A stretch of 64,000 nucleotides of DNA, taken from positions 7,141 to 71,140 of the forward strand of contig NZ_BNAF01000012.1 in NCBI RefSeq assembly GCF_014653155.1, in the 5' to 3' direction. The notes beneath the pieces were generated by a model, which was not told the DNA's origin, did not search any database, and was given only the letters and a program-made list of their open reading frames with translations. Below, in pieces: positions 35,291 to 45,137 of this stretch. The stretch is from Sphingobacterium griseoflavum. GTDB lineage: Bacteria > Bacteroidota > Bacteroidia > Sphingobacteriales > Sphingobacteriaceae. A program made the translations under genes and the position numbers. The first letter of the stretch is position 1. Each line of letters opens with the position of its first letter.

Positions 35291-35321
35291 AAAAAAAGCC
35301 GTGAAGACAAAGCTACACGGC
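35291..35321 (-). terminator. Terminator of the bacteriophytochrome gene
   Basis: On the minus strand GCCGTG (35321-35316) pairs with CACGGC (35303-35298), followed by seven T (35297-35291). It lies 28 bases past the stop codon. Confidence 0.85.
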
Positions 35322-35348
35322 ATCCATACCATACATCTTTAAATAGAT

Positions 35349-37604
35349 CTAGGCGCCTACACTGTTTGGAAAACGCAATATGAATGTGCTACCTGCTCCT
35401 ATGTTGCTTTCAACGCTTATCTGCGCACCGTGCCTATTCATAATCTTCCGAACGGTCGCTAGACCGACCCCTGTTCCTTCAAACTCCGTAGTATCACCTA
35501 CCCTACTGAAAAGATCGAAAATTGCGTTCTGTTGCTCATCGCTGATCCCCACACCGTTATCCGATATGCGATAGACCGTCTCTTGATACATTGAGCTTCC
35601 GTCAATCACTACTTTTGGCAATGCCTGCTTGTGCGAATATTTGACAGCGTTTTCGATAACATTCAAAAAAACCTGAAAAAGCAATATGGGATCCCCCTCC
35701 AAATCGGGTGTTTTTAAAACTTCCAGTTGTAGTTGATCATTTGCTCTGCTGATGAGCAAATGGTCTTTGATTTCATTGATCAGCGACTTCATATTGACGC
35801 GCTGTTTATTGACGAAACGCTGCCCAACTTTAGAATACTCGAGTACGGTCTGCACCATTTGATTGAGCCGGGACGCGCTACCTTTGATCTTATCAGCCAT
35901 ATCGAGTATGATAGGCTCCGAAGACTTGCGTTGTATAAGCTCCGCGTAAGCCTTTATCGCCGTAAGCGGTGTTTTTAGATCATGCGAGATCGTGTAGGTA
36001 AACGAGTCAAGCTCCGCATACGCATCGCGCAATTTGTCGTTCAGCAGGCGCAGTTCATCGATTTTCCGGGCAATCGCGAAATTCAGTTCATCCTTGATCT
36101 TCACAAAAACTTCCACTTCTACCTCTGTCCAATCATCAGACTGTCCGCGACATTCCTCAACCCACTGTTCGAACGAGTTTCGCGGCGAGATAAAAGGTTT
36201 TCCGGACGCATCCATAGACACCAATTTGGTGGGGTCGCCTGCCCAAGTTACTGTAGACGCCCGCTCCGGCCTGAACAGGATAAGGCAATCCTTTATCCCA
36301 TGCGTCAGTCGGCAGGACAGCAGGCCCGCAAAACGACTGCTATCGAGTTTTATTGCTTCCAAGTCTAATTCCGTGCTGTAACTCCGTAGGCAATGCTGAT
36401 CCTCCATCACCACAAATTGATGGGCTATTTGCTCGATCTGATCGTCGCTAGGCACATCTCCCACGCTATAAACAGCGCCTTCAAAGAACAAAACAAAACC
36501 TGATGCACGAAACGCTTTCAATATTTGCGATCCGCATTGCTCCACCAGCGATACAATCCTTTCGTTATCTATCAAACTTCGTGTAACATCAATGATGATG
36601 CCTTGTAACTTGATCCGTTCTTTTTGCGCAAGCTCTTGGTCGCGCATACCAATACACGAACTCAACACCTGGCCTACTAGCTTGGCCGTTTCTCGCTGTT
36701 TATAATTGATAAATCTGGGCGAATAGTTATGGCAGGCAATCAAACCCCACAAGATATCGTCCACCACAATAGAGACACTGAAACTGGACGATACGCCCAT
36801 ATTCTTCAGGTAACGTATATGCATGGGCGATACCGCGCGTAAAGAGCTGTTGGTTAAATCCAATGGCTTATCGATGTTAGCCAGCAAGCTTGCGGGCGGT
36901 TGATCTACGTCGGCGATTAGGCGTGTAGGGTTAGCTTTGTATAACGCTCTTGCCTGTGAGGGGATGTCTGCCGCCGGATAATGAAGACCCAGCCATGATT
37001 CGAGTGCAAGTTCGTAATCTTCAGCGATCACCTCACCGTGTCCGTCGGGATGGAACTTATAGATCATTACCCGGTCGTAGCCTATAATTTTACGAACCTG
37101 TATAACCGCATTTCTTAGGATCGTTCCAAGCTCCCGATCGGCAAGCATTTGTGAAAGTCCTGCGCCGACTGTATTTTGCGGATCCTCAAATAGACTTGAA
37201 TATTCCGGTTCGATATCCAATAGGTAATGCGTGTCACTTTTACTGATGATTAAGTTGTATGGGGTGTGCTCTATACGAATGGCATAGGGATTGACAGGCC
37301 TGAAAATCTCGTTCTGATTGGCCAAATCAATAAGATCCAGTATAAAATTACTGTCCTTCTGTTTTCCAAAAAACTCATTGAGCAACCGAACACTATGCCC
37401 AATGATTGCATCCGCTGGTACCTTCGACGCCTCAATTAAATTATCGCTTACATAGCATACAATTCCCTGGTTGTCAATAGCAATCAACAAGCCATGCGCT
37501 TGTATACCGCCAGGAATGTGAATAGGCTCCTTACTGCACCATTCCTCTGGATTTACTTCTTTATCGAAATTATTCGTTAAAGCCATGCCGATAACTTTTT
37601 CCAT
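35349..37604 (-). CDS. Bacteriophytochrome histidine kinase (red/far-red light)
   Basis: 751 residues in the order PAS-GAF-PHY-HisKA-HATPase. The biliverdin-binding Cys23 sits in EEWCSKEPIHIPGGIQAHG, the classical bacterial phytochrome position. The GAF domain has DRVMIYKFHPDGHGEVIAED and the PAADIPSQARALY motif. HisKA is TISHDLKTPLTAIKAYAEL; the ATP domain has NVIENAVKYS, ISDNGVGIS and FEGTGVGLATVRKIM. No heme oxygenase (bphO) for biliverdin synthesis lies in the window, nor does a dedicated response regulator. The gene is divergent from a second LOV kinase and follows the first LOV kinase's block. Confidence 0.94.
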   Translation of the reverse strand: MEKVIGMALTNNFDKEVNPEEWCSKEPIHIPGGIQAHGLLIAIDNQGIVCYVSDNLIEASKVPADAIIGHSVRLLNEFFGKQKDSNFILDLIDLANQNEIFRPVNPYAIRIEHTPYNLIISKSDTHYLLDIEPEYSSLFEDPQNTVGAGLSQMLADRELGTILRNAVIQVRKIIGYDRVMIYKFHPDGHGEVIAEDYELALESWLGLHYPAADIPSQARALYKANPTRLIADVDQPPASLLANIDKPLDLTNSSLRAVSPMHIRYLKNMGVSSSFSVSIVVDDILWGLIACHNYSPRFINYKQRETAKLVGQVLSSCIGMRDQELAQKERIKLQGIIIDVTRSLIDNERIVSLVEQCGSQILKAFRASGFVLFFEGAVYSVGDVPSDDQIEQIAHQFVVMEDQHCLRSYSTELDLEAIKLDSSRFAGLLSCRLTHGIKDCLILFRPERASTVTWAGDPTKLVSMDASGKPFISPRNSFEQWVEECRGQSDDWTEVEVEVFVKIKDELNFAIARKIDELRLLNDKLRDAYAELDSFTYTISHDLKTPLTAIKAYAELIQRKSSEPIILDMADKIKGSASRLNQMVQTVLEYSKVGQRFVNKQRVNMKSLINEIKDHLLISRANDQLQLEVLKTPDLEGDPILLFQVFLNVIENAVKYSHKQALPKVVIDGSSMYQETVYRISDNGVGISDEQQNAIFDLFSRVGDTTEFEGTGVGLATVRKIMNRHGAQISVESNIGAGSTFILRFPNSVGA

Positions 37605-37964
37605 TAAAAAACGTTTTCCCTAACACACACCCAAAAGACTGTTATCCACCGCAATTCTTCCTGAGAATACCTGCTTGTTTTAGTCGATATGGAACGCTGC
37701 AAATCTACATATTATTTCCAATAAAAAGCATTACTAAACATTATGCGATATCGTTCAATTGACCATCTCCTGCTAGTATTAAGAAAGTAGTAAGCTGCAT
37801 TTTTTCAAGAGGCAGAACCTGTGACATCGTATGGGTAATCAGCCGACGCAGCTAGTCGATCCCGTTTATTTAGAAAAATTAGGAATTTTGGTTGAACCAT
37901 TATTCGACTTCACAGTTATTATGGTGTTAATAATAGAGTTATCTAGACAGTTACCGCTAGTTAT
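37605..37964. other. Divergent regulatory region between phytochrome and LOV kinase genes
   Basis: 360 bp separating two divergent photoreceptor genes, without a supported gene. It should hold both promoters. I found no full TTG / TAnnTTTG pair and no clear dyad. Confidence 0.4.
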
Positions 37965-39521
37965 ATGTCATTATCGCCCGAGAGAGAAAAGAGCAATACG
38001 TTGGATAATACAAGTACAGACATGATGGCCTTCGTCTATGCCGCACTGGATACCTGCGCGTCGGGCGTCGTGATCACTGATGCACGGTTGTCGGATAATC
38101 CAATTATCTACCTCAATAAGGCTTTCGAAAAAATGACCGGATACAGTGCAACGGAAGTGATTGGGCGTAACTGTCGCTTTCTGCAGGGAAAAGATAGGCA
38201 GCAGGAAGGACGATCCACATTGCGGGCCGCCATGCGTCTTGGCCGCGAAGCGTCAGTAGAAATAAAAAACTACACCAAAGATGGTCGGCATTTTTGGAAT
38301 GAACTGCACATCTCTCCCATTCGCAACAAATCAGGAACAATTACGCATTTTATCGGCGTCCAAAATGATATAACCGCGCGAAAAGATCAGGAAGAGCGGG
38401 TTACAATGGAATCTATGGCTGCCGAGCGCGAGATCGCACGCCGTGCAGAAAATCTACTCATCAGTGAAAACTATTTCAAGACTATTGTAGAAACCATCGG
38501 GGAAAGCATGATCGTTACAGACCATCATGCAAGAATCGTGAATGTTAACGATTCTTTCTTGCAAACCTTCAAACTAACGGAATCTGAAGTTTTGGATAAA
38601 TATCTATTTGATATCGCTACGTTCAGCAAGCTGCCCGTGCTCCGCGAGGCGATCAGCAATCTGCTGGTCACGGAAGATAGAATAAAGGATTTAACGATAC
38701 AGCATAAATTTCCGTATATAGGCGAAAGAACGCTCAAATTCAATGCGAGTCGCGTACAAATGGAAGGGCTATTTAAAGATCGTCTATTGATCGTTATTGA
38801 TGATATAACGGAAAGTAAGATTTTTGAGAAGCGCAAAGAGGATTTCCTGAAGATGGCTAGCCACGAACTTAAGACGCCATTAACCGTCATCAAAGGATAT
38901 ATACAATTGATGAGCAAGATGCTGGTGCCGAGTTACCAACAAATGGGCAATATCTTGGATAAATCCGCAGGTCAGGTAAAACGATTGGAGCAGCTAATCG
39001 ATGAGCTTTTAGACGTTTCGAAAATAGATTCGGGGAAATTGCAAGTATATAACGCCATATTTAATTTCGACAACATGATATTAGAGGCTGTGGATCGTAT
39101 CAACAACGAATGTGCGATACCGCTGGTGACGGTACACGGTTCAACATCGATTGAGCTGGACGGCGATGAGGTACAGCTCTCGCAAGCTTTTGTCAATCTA
39201 TTAAACAATGCGATTAAATTTTCTCCTGCACACAAGCCGGTGGAGGTAAATCTTGCCAATATAAAGAACCACATCAAGGTTTCGGTAAAAGACCATGGTA
39301 TAGGTATTCACGTATCCGATCAGGAAAAGATATTTGAGCGTTTTTACCGGGCTTCACACACGCAAGAAAAGTTTCCCGGTATGGGAATAGGCTTATATCT
39401 CACGGAGACCGTAATTAAGCAACATGGCGGGTCCATTTGGGTAGACAGCGAACCCGATCAAGGTGCGACCTTTAGCTTTATTTTACCGCTGGATACCAAG
39501 CAAAGGTCTCCTTACGATTAA
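37965..39521 (+). CDS. Second LOV-domain sensor histidine kinase
   Basis: 518 residues, a paralogue of the kinase at 33539-35065 with the same layout: LOV, coiled coil, PAS, HisKA, HATPase. Photocycle residues Cys70 (GRNCRFLQG), Asn102, Asn112 and Gln133 again keep the +32, +42, +63 spacing. The phospho-acceptor is His300 in ASHELKTPLTVIKGY; the ATP domain has VKDHGIGIH and FPGMGIGLYLTETV. It has no receiver gene next to it and may share the one at 33155-33529. Confidence 0.92.
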   Translation: MSLSPEREKSNTLDNTSTDMMAFVYAALDTCASGVVITDARLSDNPIIYLNKAFEKMTGYSATEVIGRNCRFLQGKDRQQEGRSTLRAAMRLGREASVEIKNYTKDGRHFWNELHISPIRNKSGTITHFIGVQNDITARKDQEERVTMESMAAEREIARRAENLLISENYFKTIVETIGESMIVTDHHARIVNVNDSFLQTFKLTESEVLDKYLFDIATFSKLPVLREAISNLLVTEDRIKDLTIQHKFPYIGERTLKFNASRVQMEGLFKDRLLIVIDDITESKIFEKRKEDFLKMASHELKTPLTVIKGYIQLMSKMLVPSYQQMGNILDKSAGQVKRLEQLIDELLDVSKIDSGKLQVYNAIFNFDNMILEAVDRINNECAIPLVTVHGSTSIELDGDEVQLSQAFVNLLNNAIKFSPAHKPVEVNLANIKNHIKVSVKDHGIGIHVSDQEKIFERFYRASHTQEKFPGMGIGLYLTETVIKQHGGSIWVDSEPDQGATFSFILPLDTKQRSPYD

Positions 39522-39646
39522 AATTATCTCGTGTGTGGCCAGCAAAGGCATACATGTTAATTTTAGGGCATGGAGGGGGGCTTATAAGTCCGATACAGCA
39601 GCAGCCGTATCGGACCATAGTGGCCAACGCTACCCAGGCAATCTAC

Positions 39647-41284
39647 CTACGATATTTTCAAGACCGAAGCGATCTCATTTTTCTCCGCATCCTTTGGTAG
39701 CGTAACCTCCAAAAAGTCATCATGCTGGACAAAACGCAAGCGCCCCGCATACCCGAGTAAGTTTACTTCGCTAACTTTTTTTCCTTTGGCATTTTTCCTT
39801 CCAAGTGATTTGATACGAACGGTATCGGTTTCAAGGATTCCCATTATTGTTGCAAACAGGTCTTTTCCCTTTGTCGTAAAGCGCATATCCTCTGCCGTGA
39901 AGGGTTTGCCTTTGCCTTCGTTAAACCCCTGTGCATGCAGCTCTGGCGCTTCGGCTTGCGCCGGACCTTCCCCAAAAACATGCCAGGGCCTAGTTCCGAT
40001 AATGGCCTCCGCATTAACCTCCATCCATGCTGCAATACCCTCAACTACATGACGTGCTTTATTATCTAAAGAACCGTCGCCACGAAGCGGCACGCTTAAG
40101 AGAAGATTCCCATTTTTGCTGACGACATCAATCAACATGTGAACGACCGTCTTCGCAGATTTGTAGTGTCCGGAGTCATATATCCTTCGATCGTAGTGCC
40201 AGGCACCTATACAAGTACACGTTTGCCACGGTTCCGGTTCAATTTTGTTGCTTTGTCCCCGTTCGATATCCCAGACCATACATTTACGTTGCTGTTCATT
40301 GAGGATTTTCCCGTTGATTACAGCCTGCAGTTTGCCGTTGTTCCATTTTTTATTCTGGTTATAATAATGGGCAGCAATTTGTAATCCTACGTCACTTATA
40401 GGCCAAAGCGGGAGCGCTGTGTCATCAAAATATACCACATCGGGACGATAGTTATCTATCAGCTCAATCGTACGGTCTTTAAAGTTTTCGCAATATGCTT
40501 TCGTGGGCACATTTACGCCCGAATCAATGTCCCAGTGCCATTGCCCATGGATGGTATGTCCTTCCTCGCTACCTTTGCTTAGCGGATGGTTCTGAGCGTA
40601 GAGCTCCTGCGGATCCAATCCTTGCCACCATGCGCCGCTACCATCCGATTTGTTCAGTTTGCCATCATACGGCACTCCTTTTAACGGCCCTTTCTTATCA
40701 GATCGTTGGGCAGTCTCATACCAAGTCCACGCATGTGCCGCGTGCACACTTACACCAAATCGCATGCCCTTCTTCCTTGCTGCTTTTTCCCATCCGCCGA
40801 TGATATCTTTCTTGGGACCTACTTTCGTGCTGTTCCATTCGTGATGGCTGCTATTGTAAAGATCCAGGTTATCGTGGTGATTGGCTAAGGCCATAAAATA
40901 TTGCGCACCGGTACGGGCGTACAGTTCCATTAGATTTTCTGCATCCCATTGTTCTGCTTTCCATTCATTGATCACATCCTTGAAACCGAAAGTTGATGGG
41001 TGCCCGTATCTTTCTAGATGATATGTATACTGGTCAGACCCTTCTTCATACATGCCCCTCGCATACCAGTCGCCGCGTTCCGGCTGACACTGCGGGCCCC
41101 AGTGGGCCCAGATACCGAACTTTGCATCTCGAAACCAATCCGGAACTTGATAGCTTTCCAAAGATGCCCAATCGGGACGGAACGGAACTTTTGCCCAATT
41201 TACCGCTTGCCCATGGGAAAATTTGCTGAGGTAAAGCGCTGGAATAGCTGCTCCCAGCATCTTAATAACTGTTCTCCTATTCAT
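39647..41284 (-). CDS. GH29 alpha-L-fucosidase with Tat-like signal
   Basis: 545 residues from the Met at 41284 (MNRRTVIKMLGAAIPALYL), which gives a twin-arginine signal; the longer frame to 41350 puts 22 residues before it. GH29 features: DAKFGIWAHWGPQCQPERGDWYARGMY, HHDNLDLYNSSHHEWNS, and the nucleophile in PDVVYFDDTALPLW. It would release alpha-L-fucose from glycans in the periplasm. It is alone on its strand; the divergent AraC regulator at 41600 is a candidate controller. Confidence 0.9.
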   Translation of the reverse strand: MNRRTVIKMLGAAIPALYLSKFSHGQAVNWAKVPFRPDWASLESYQVPDWFRDAKFGIWAHWGPQCQPERGDWYARGMYEEGSDQYTYHLERYGHPSTFGFKDVINEWKAEQWDAENLMELYARTGAQYFMALANHHDNLDLYNSSHHEWNSTKVGPKKDIIGGWEKAARKKGMRFGVSVHAAHAWTWYETAQRSDKKGPLKGVPYDGKLNKSDGSGAWWQGLDPQELYAQNHPLSKGSEEGHTIHGQWHWDIDSGVNVPTKAYCENFKDRTIELIDNYRPDVVYFDDTALPLWPISDVGLQIAAHYYNQNKKWNNGKLQAVINGKILNEQQRKCMVWDIERGQSNKIEPEPWQTCTCIGAWHYDRRIYDSGHYKSAKTVVHMLIDVVSKNGNLLLSVPLRGDGSLDNKARHVVEGIAAWMEVNAEAIIGTRPWHVFGEGPAQAEAPELHAQGFNEGKGKPFTAEDMRFTTKGKDLFATIMGILETDTVRIKSLGRKNAKGKKVSEVNLLGYAGRLRFVQHDDFLEVTLPKDAEKNEIASVLKIS

Positions 41285-41599
41285 AAAATTCTTTTGCTTT
41301 ATCCTTCCGACCAATAGCGTTAGCTTCCTAAGTTGGTAAGCTAGCCACATTTCTCCGGTTTACAAATGGGTTATTATCGCTTATACAAAGTTAAGATGCT
41401 CCCGCGAAAACAACGGCTACGTTATCGATGAAATATTGCACTTTATCGACTTCTTACCGTACTTACATAAGGCATATAACGATATGATACATTCAAAAGC
41501 AATCGGATAGCGACAAAAGATAAGTAACTTTGCCGAGACAATGCACCTATCCATTTTAAACCGTCGTGGAAAAAGCTAAATTGAAATTGCGATACTAAT
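41285..41599. other. Divergent region between fucosidase and araC-type genes
   Basis: It contains ATATAACGATATGATA at 41474-41489, identical over 16 bases to a site at 44748-44763 that overlaps a putative ArsR operator. No full promoter pair was found. Nothing else is recognised. Confidence 0.4.
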
Positions 41600-42484
41600 T
41601 TGGAAAGACACATGAAAAGAGAGCGACACGCGTTAGATTTTATCTTGTTGAACATCGGTTATGCGGAACATCACGCGGACTGGAATTGGAAAAACATCAA
41701 CAGTCCATTTACTCGAATTCACTTGGTAACGAAGGGTTCCGCCAACATCATTCGGAACGGCGAGAAGATCGCATTAAAGGCCGGTCATCTATATCTAACG
41801 CCGGCTTACACCCCCCACGGATACGAATGCAACGAAAAACTTGACCTTTTTTATCTACATATCTACGAAAGCCCGGATAAATCATCCAGTATTTTTGACT
41901 CATTGGAGTTTCCCATAGAAATTAAAGGCGACCAGCTTGCATTTGATTTGATAAAACGGCTACACCAAATTAATCCCGGACGTGAACTATCCTATTACGA
42001 CCCGAACGACTACGACAATTCTGAAGAGCTTATCAGGAATATTGCGCTGCAAGGGAGTATGCCTTTTGCGCTGGAACTAGAAAGCCGAGCGGTCATCCAA
42101 CAAATTCTTTCTCGCTTCTTCTCCCTTGCAAAAGAGAAATCTCCTGACGTAGATGAAAGGATGGCTCGAGTTCTAGACTACATTCACGCACATATTGACA
42201 CCGCGATACCCATCTCCAAACTAGCTGAAATATCCTTTTTGACGAAAGACCATCTTATTCGATCCTTTAAGAAGCAAATCAACTGTACGCCCAGAAAATA
42301 CATCAACCGTAAAAAAATTGAGAAAGCACAGCTCATGCTATTGGTAGGCGACTATAGCGTGCAGCAGCTCGCTTTCAAACTAGGCTTTGAAAACGTTTTT
42401 TATTTTAATCGTCTTTTCAAAAAACTAACCGGCGAAAACCCCACAAACTACAGAAAAAGGCTTAAAAATTTTGCCGAACAATAA
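41600..42484 (+). CDS. AraC-family transcriptional regulator
   Basis: 294 residues. The N-terminal half is an AraC cupin-like sensor domain (FTRIHLVTKGSANIIRNGEKIALKAGHLYLTPAYTPHGYEC). The C-terminal double helix-turn-helix (about 190-290) has IPISKLAEISFLTKDHLIRSFKKQI and VQQLAFKLGFENVFYFNRLFKKLTGENPTNYR. The start may be the second Met at 41612. It is divergent from the GH29 fucosidase gene and probably sugar-responsive. Confidence 0.88.
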   Translation: MERHMKRERHALDFILLNIGYAEHHADWNWKNINSPFTRIHLVTKGSANIIRNGEKIALKAGHLYLTPAYTPHGYECNEKLDLFYLHIYESPDKSSSIFDSLEFPIEIKGDQLAFDLIKRLHQINPGRELSYYDPNDYDNSEELIRNIALQGSMPFALELESRAVIQQILSRFFSLAKEKSPDVDERMARVLDYIHAHIDTAIPISKLAEISFLTKDHLIRSFKKQINCTPRKYINRKKIEKAQLMLLVGDYSVQQLAFKLGFENVFYFNRLFKKLTGENPTNYRKRLKNFAEQ

Positions 42485-42559
42485 GTAGTAAGTCGTATAC
42501 CACGCACGCCAATCGGTACCGTGCGCCAACGTTTCCATTATACTGCTTTCGCATTCATG

Positions 42560-43603
42560 CTACGATATGCCCCCTGCATATCGCTGCCGAAGCCAAATAC
42601 TGACTTTCACCAGGAGAATAAGTACTGGAACCTCGATCAACGGTCCAATCACCCCAACAAAGGCCTGTGGCGAGTCTATTCCAAAGATAGCGATCGCAAC
42701 GGCGATTGCCAATTCGAAATTATTACCCGTAGCGGTAAAGGCTATGGATGCATTTTTTTCGTAAGGTATGTGGAGCATTTTATTGAGAAAAAAGCTTACG
42801 AAAAACATGGATACGAAATAGATGACCAGCGGTATCGCAACACGCAAAACATCTAATGGCAATGCCATTATGCTATCCCCCTTAAGACTAAACATGAGGA
42901 CAATTGTGAAAAGCAGTGCGTAAAGGGTAAGTGGCGAGATACGCGAAATAAACTTCCGATTGAACCAATCGACTCCCTTGGTTTTGATCAGGTAAAGCCG
43001 GCTGAAAAACCCTGCCATGAAAGGGATGCCTAGATAGATCAACACACTTTGCGTGACCTCGACCATGGATACGCTTACCGACAAATTTGCAAGGCCGAAG
43101 TGGGCGGGCAGTACATTGATAAATAGCCACACGAGAAAGCTGTAGGAAAAAATCTGGAAGATACTGTTTAGTGCAACAAGCAATGCGGCATATTCGCGAC
43201 TTCCCTTTGCGAGATCATTCCACACAATGACCATCGCAATGCATCGCGCCAATCCGATCAAAATTAAGCCAACCATATAATCTGGCTTATCGCCCAAAAA
43301 TAGAACAGCAAGCACAAACATCAGGAGTGGCCCAACAACCCAGTTTAGCAGCAATGAAATACCTACAACTTTCCCATCCCGTAGGGCGATGGGCAGCAGT
43401 GTATAATCTACCTTGGCTAAGGGCGGATACATCATCAAGATAAGCCCAGCTGCCAAGGGTATGTTTGTCGTCCCTAAGCGCAATGCACCAATCAGCTCGG
43501 AAAATGCTGGATAAAAGTAGCCAATGCATATGCCGACGAGCATGGCGAGAAATATCCAGAGCGTAAGCAGCCTATCCAAAAGTTTTAATCGAGTTTGCAT
43601 CAT
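42560..43603 (-). CDS. ACR3-type arsenite efflux permease
   Basis: 347 residues with ten predicted membrane helices. [18 protein letters not shown] contains the conserved Cys of ACR3 permeases, and [20 protein letters not shown] with [13 protein letters not shown] near the end is typical of this BART-superfamily transporter. It exports As(III), possibly Sb(III), across the inner membrane. Its first codons overlap the stop of the arsenate-reductase-like gene by four bases (ATGA), so translation is coupled. Confidence 0.92.
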   Translation of the reverse strand: MMQTRLKLLDRLLTLWIFLAMLVGICIGYFYPAFSELIGALRLGTTNIPLAAGLILMMYPPLAKVDYTLLPIALRDGKVVGISLLLNWVVGPLLMFVLAVLFLGDKPDYMVGLILIGLARCIAMVIVWNDLAKGSREYAALLVALNSIFQIFSYSFLVWLFINVLPAHFGLANLSVSVSMVEVTQSVLIYLGIPFMAGFFSRLYLIKTKGVDWFNRKFISRISPLTLYALLFTIVLMFSLKGDSIMALPLDVLRVAIPLVIYFVSMFFVSFFLNKMLHIPYEKNASIAFTATGNNFELAIAVAIAIFGIDSPQAFVGVIGPLIEVPVLILLVKVSIWLRQRYAGGIS

Positions 43604-44217
43604 CTACTTTTGATTTTTGAAAAAACATATAGCATCTCGCGAGCGATCTCCAAACTACGCATAGCGTAGACATTTGCTTGCTCTTGCGTGCCATCCGATA
43701 TCTTAGGATCCTCGAACGTCACAGGAATTCTCTTCTCCGCACCTCCAACAAACGGACAACCGGCATCCGCCTGCGAGCAGGTCATGACCGCCGCAAAACC
43801 AGAAGAAGGATTAAAGGCATGATCATAGCTTTTGGAAAAGCCGATTATGGGGAGCGTATCTTCGGCATACTTAATAGCGTATATGGGGTTGCTTCCCTCT
43901 GCAATGTTAAGCACAAGTAAACCTTGATTCGACAATGTGTTGGCGACCATTGGAAAGAGCGCCGTCTCCTCAGTACCGCCGGAATAGCAATGCACATCGG
44001 GTATGCGAAAATAGGCCGCGGCCACCTGCGCCCATACCTGTGCGAGATGACTTCGCCGCGAGTTGTGGGTACATATGAAATGGAGGTCGATAGACTCCCT
44101 TTCGTTCGCTTTTCGTTGCACGTAATCGATAAGTGGTTGCAGCGTCTGCATACGATCGTCGGATTGCATTTTGTCCCATCGTAGCTGGTTAATGGTCGTC
44201 AATAATGTCGCGTACAT
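43600..44217 (-). CDS. Arsenate-reductase-like protein (low-molecular-weight phosphatase fold)
   Basis: 205 residues from the Met at 44217 ([15 protein letters not shown]); the upstream extension would overlap the DUF6428 gene. The motif [17 protein letters not shown] resembles the C-x5-R loop of LMW phosphatases, with Cys present and Arg/Ser following. [27 protein letters not shown], typical of this group, supplies further cysteines. It likely reduces arsenate to arsenite, or binds it, for export by ACR3. It is the third gene of the ars operon. Confidence 0.82.
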   Translation of the reverse strand: MYATLLTTINQLRWDKMQSDDRMQTLQPLIDYVQRKANERESIDLHFICTHNSRRSHLAQVWAQVAAAYFRIPDVHCYSGGTEETALFPMVANTLSNQGLLVLNIAEGSNPIYAIKYAEDTLPIIGFSKSYDHAFNPSSGFAAVMTCSQADAGCPFVGGAEKRIPVTFEDPKISDGTQEQANVYAMRSLEIAREMLYVFSKIKSR

Positions 44218-44233
44218 AATTCGAGGTAAAGAT

Positions 44234-44707
44234 CTAACTACAGTTTGAATTGGGGCCGCAACAAGGTGCTTGCTGCACAGGTAGTGTTGATAGGCCGATA
44301 TCATCCTTGGCAAGAGGGATTCCGCAGGCGTCCGGAGCAAGACATGCCGTGCTCATATTACGGAGCAAAAAAACCCCGTCCTTAAAGTCAAGTTCGTACT
44401 TACCGATGGTTTCTTGCTGGTATTCTACTTCGATTTCCCCATCTTCGATCCCGAGCTTCTCCTCGGACATCCGTATAATATGCAGCAACTTGGCTGGCTT
44501 AAGCCGATGCTCGTAATCGTCGGCATTCCATAGTTGGAAATTCACAACACGCGCCGTGCGGACCACCCCACCACAGTCTACAAAATTCTTGGTAATCTGT
44601 CCCACTTCGGTTACATGAAAATGTTCGGGAACAACCGTACCATTCTCAAGCTTAAAAACGACTTCCTGCAATGCCGGCAGGATACCTTTGATTTCTGAAA
44701 GTTTCAT
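44234..44707 (-). CDS. DUF6428-like protein of the arsenic operon
   Basis: 157 residues from the Met at 44707 (MKLSEIKGILPAL). The pattern FKLENGTVVPEHFHVTEVGQITKNFVDCGG and VVNFQLWNADDYEHRLKP matches the DUF6428 proteins found in Bacteroidota ars operons. The chain ends with cysteines (APCCGPNSNCS) that could bind As(III). No activity is known. It starts 68 bp after arsR, with an ArsR-like operator in between. Confidence 0.72.
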   Translation of the reverse strand: MKLSEIKGILPALQEVVFKLENGTVVPEHFHVTEVGQITKNFVDCGGVVRTARVVNFQLWNADDYEHRLKPAKLLHIIRMSEEKLGIEDGEIEVEYQQETIGKYELDFKDGVFLLRNMSTACLAPDACGIPLAKDDIGLSTLPVQQAPCCGPNSNCS

Positions 44708-44741
44708 GGTAAATAAACTGCTATTTAATTGTAATCTATAT

Positions 44742-44759
44742 ATTGCTATATAACGATAT
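44742..44759. promoter_or_regulatory. Putative ArsR operator 2 (between arsR and the DUF6428 gene)
   Basis: ATTGCTATATAACGATAT shares the pattern TYGCWATATWACGATAT with the site before arsR, in the same orientation. It is a near palindrome (ATAT ends, TTG/CGA arms). Its location before the second gene suggests an internal ArsR-controlled promoter. Confidence 0.5.
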
Positions 44760-44775
44760 GATAAATAAAAAAAGT

Positions 44776-45105
44776 CTAACAACATTCGTTGACTTGGACA
44801 TCCTGATTAAAAAATGAATTAAATTCCTTCTGTAACTCCTTCCAAACGGCTTGCTCAATACAATAGCAAACTGATTTTCCTTCGATTGAACCCTTAATGA
44901 TACCAATACTCTTCAGTTCCTTAAGATGTTGCGAAATAGTCGCTTGCGCCAATCCCAGTTCGTCAACAAGATCGTTGCAAATACAAGTTTTCTGATTGAT
45001 AATGTATTGTAAGATCGCTAACCTAGCTGGATGAGCCAATACTTTGAGCCATACAGCTAGTTGATTCTGTTTTTGCGGATAGAGATCTGTTTTCGTTACG
45101 CCCAT
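44776..45105 (-). CDS. ArsR-family arsenic-responsive repressor
   Basis: 109 residues from the Met at 45105 (MGVTKTDLYPQ), preferred over 45159 because of usual ArsR length. The winged helix carries KVLAHPARLAILQYIINQKTCICNDLVDELGLAQATISQHLKEL, with the CxC metal pair (TCIC) in the recognition-helix region as in ArsR. The protein ends NECC. As(III) binding should release it from the two sites at 44742 and 45119. Confidence 0.88.
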   Translation of the reverse strand: MGVTKTDLYPQKQNQLAVWLKVLAHPARLAILQYIINQKTCICNDLVDELGLAQATISQHLKELKSIGIIKGSIEGKSVCYCIEQAVWKELQKEFNSFFNQDVQVNECC

Positions 45106-45118
45106 CTTTTTGGAATAT

Positions 45119-45137
45119 AATCGCAATATTACGATAT
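45119..45137. promoter_or_regulatory. Putative ArsR operator 1 (before arsR)
   Basis: AATCGCAATATTACGATAT lies 13 bases upstream of the chosen arsR start. It shares TYGCWATATWACGATAT with the site at 44742-44759 and has ATCG/CGAT arms eight bases apart. Confidence 0.55.
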
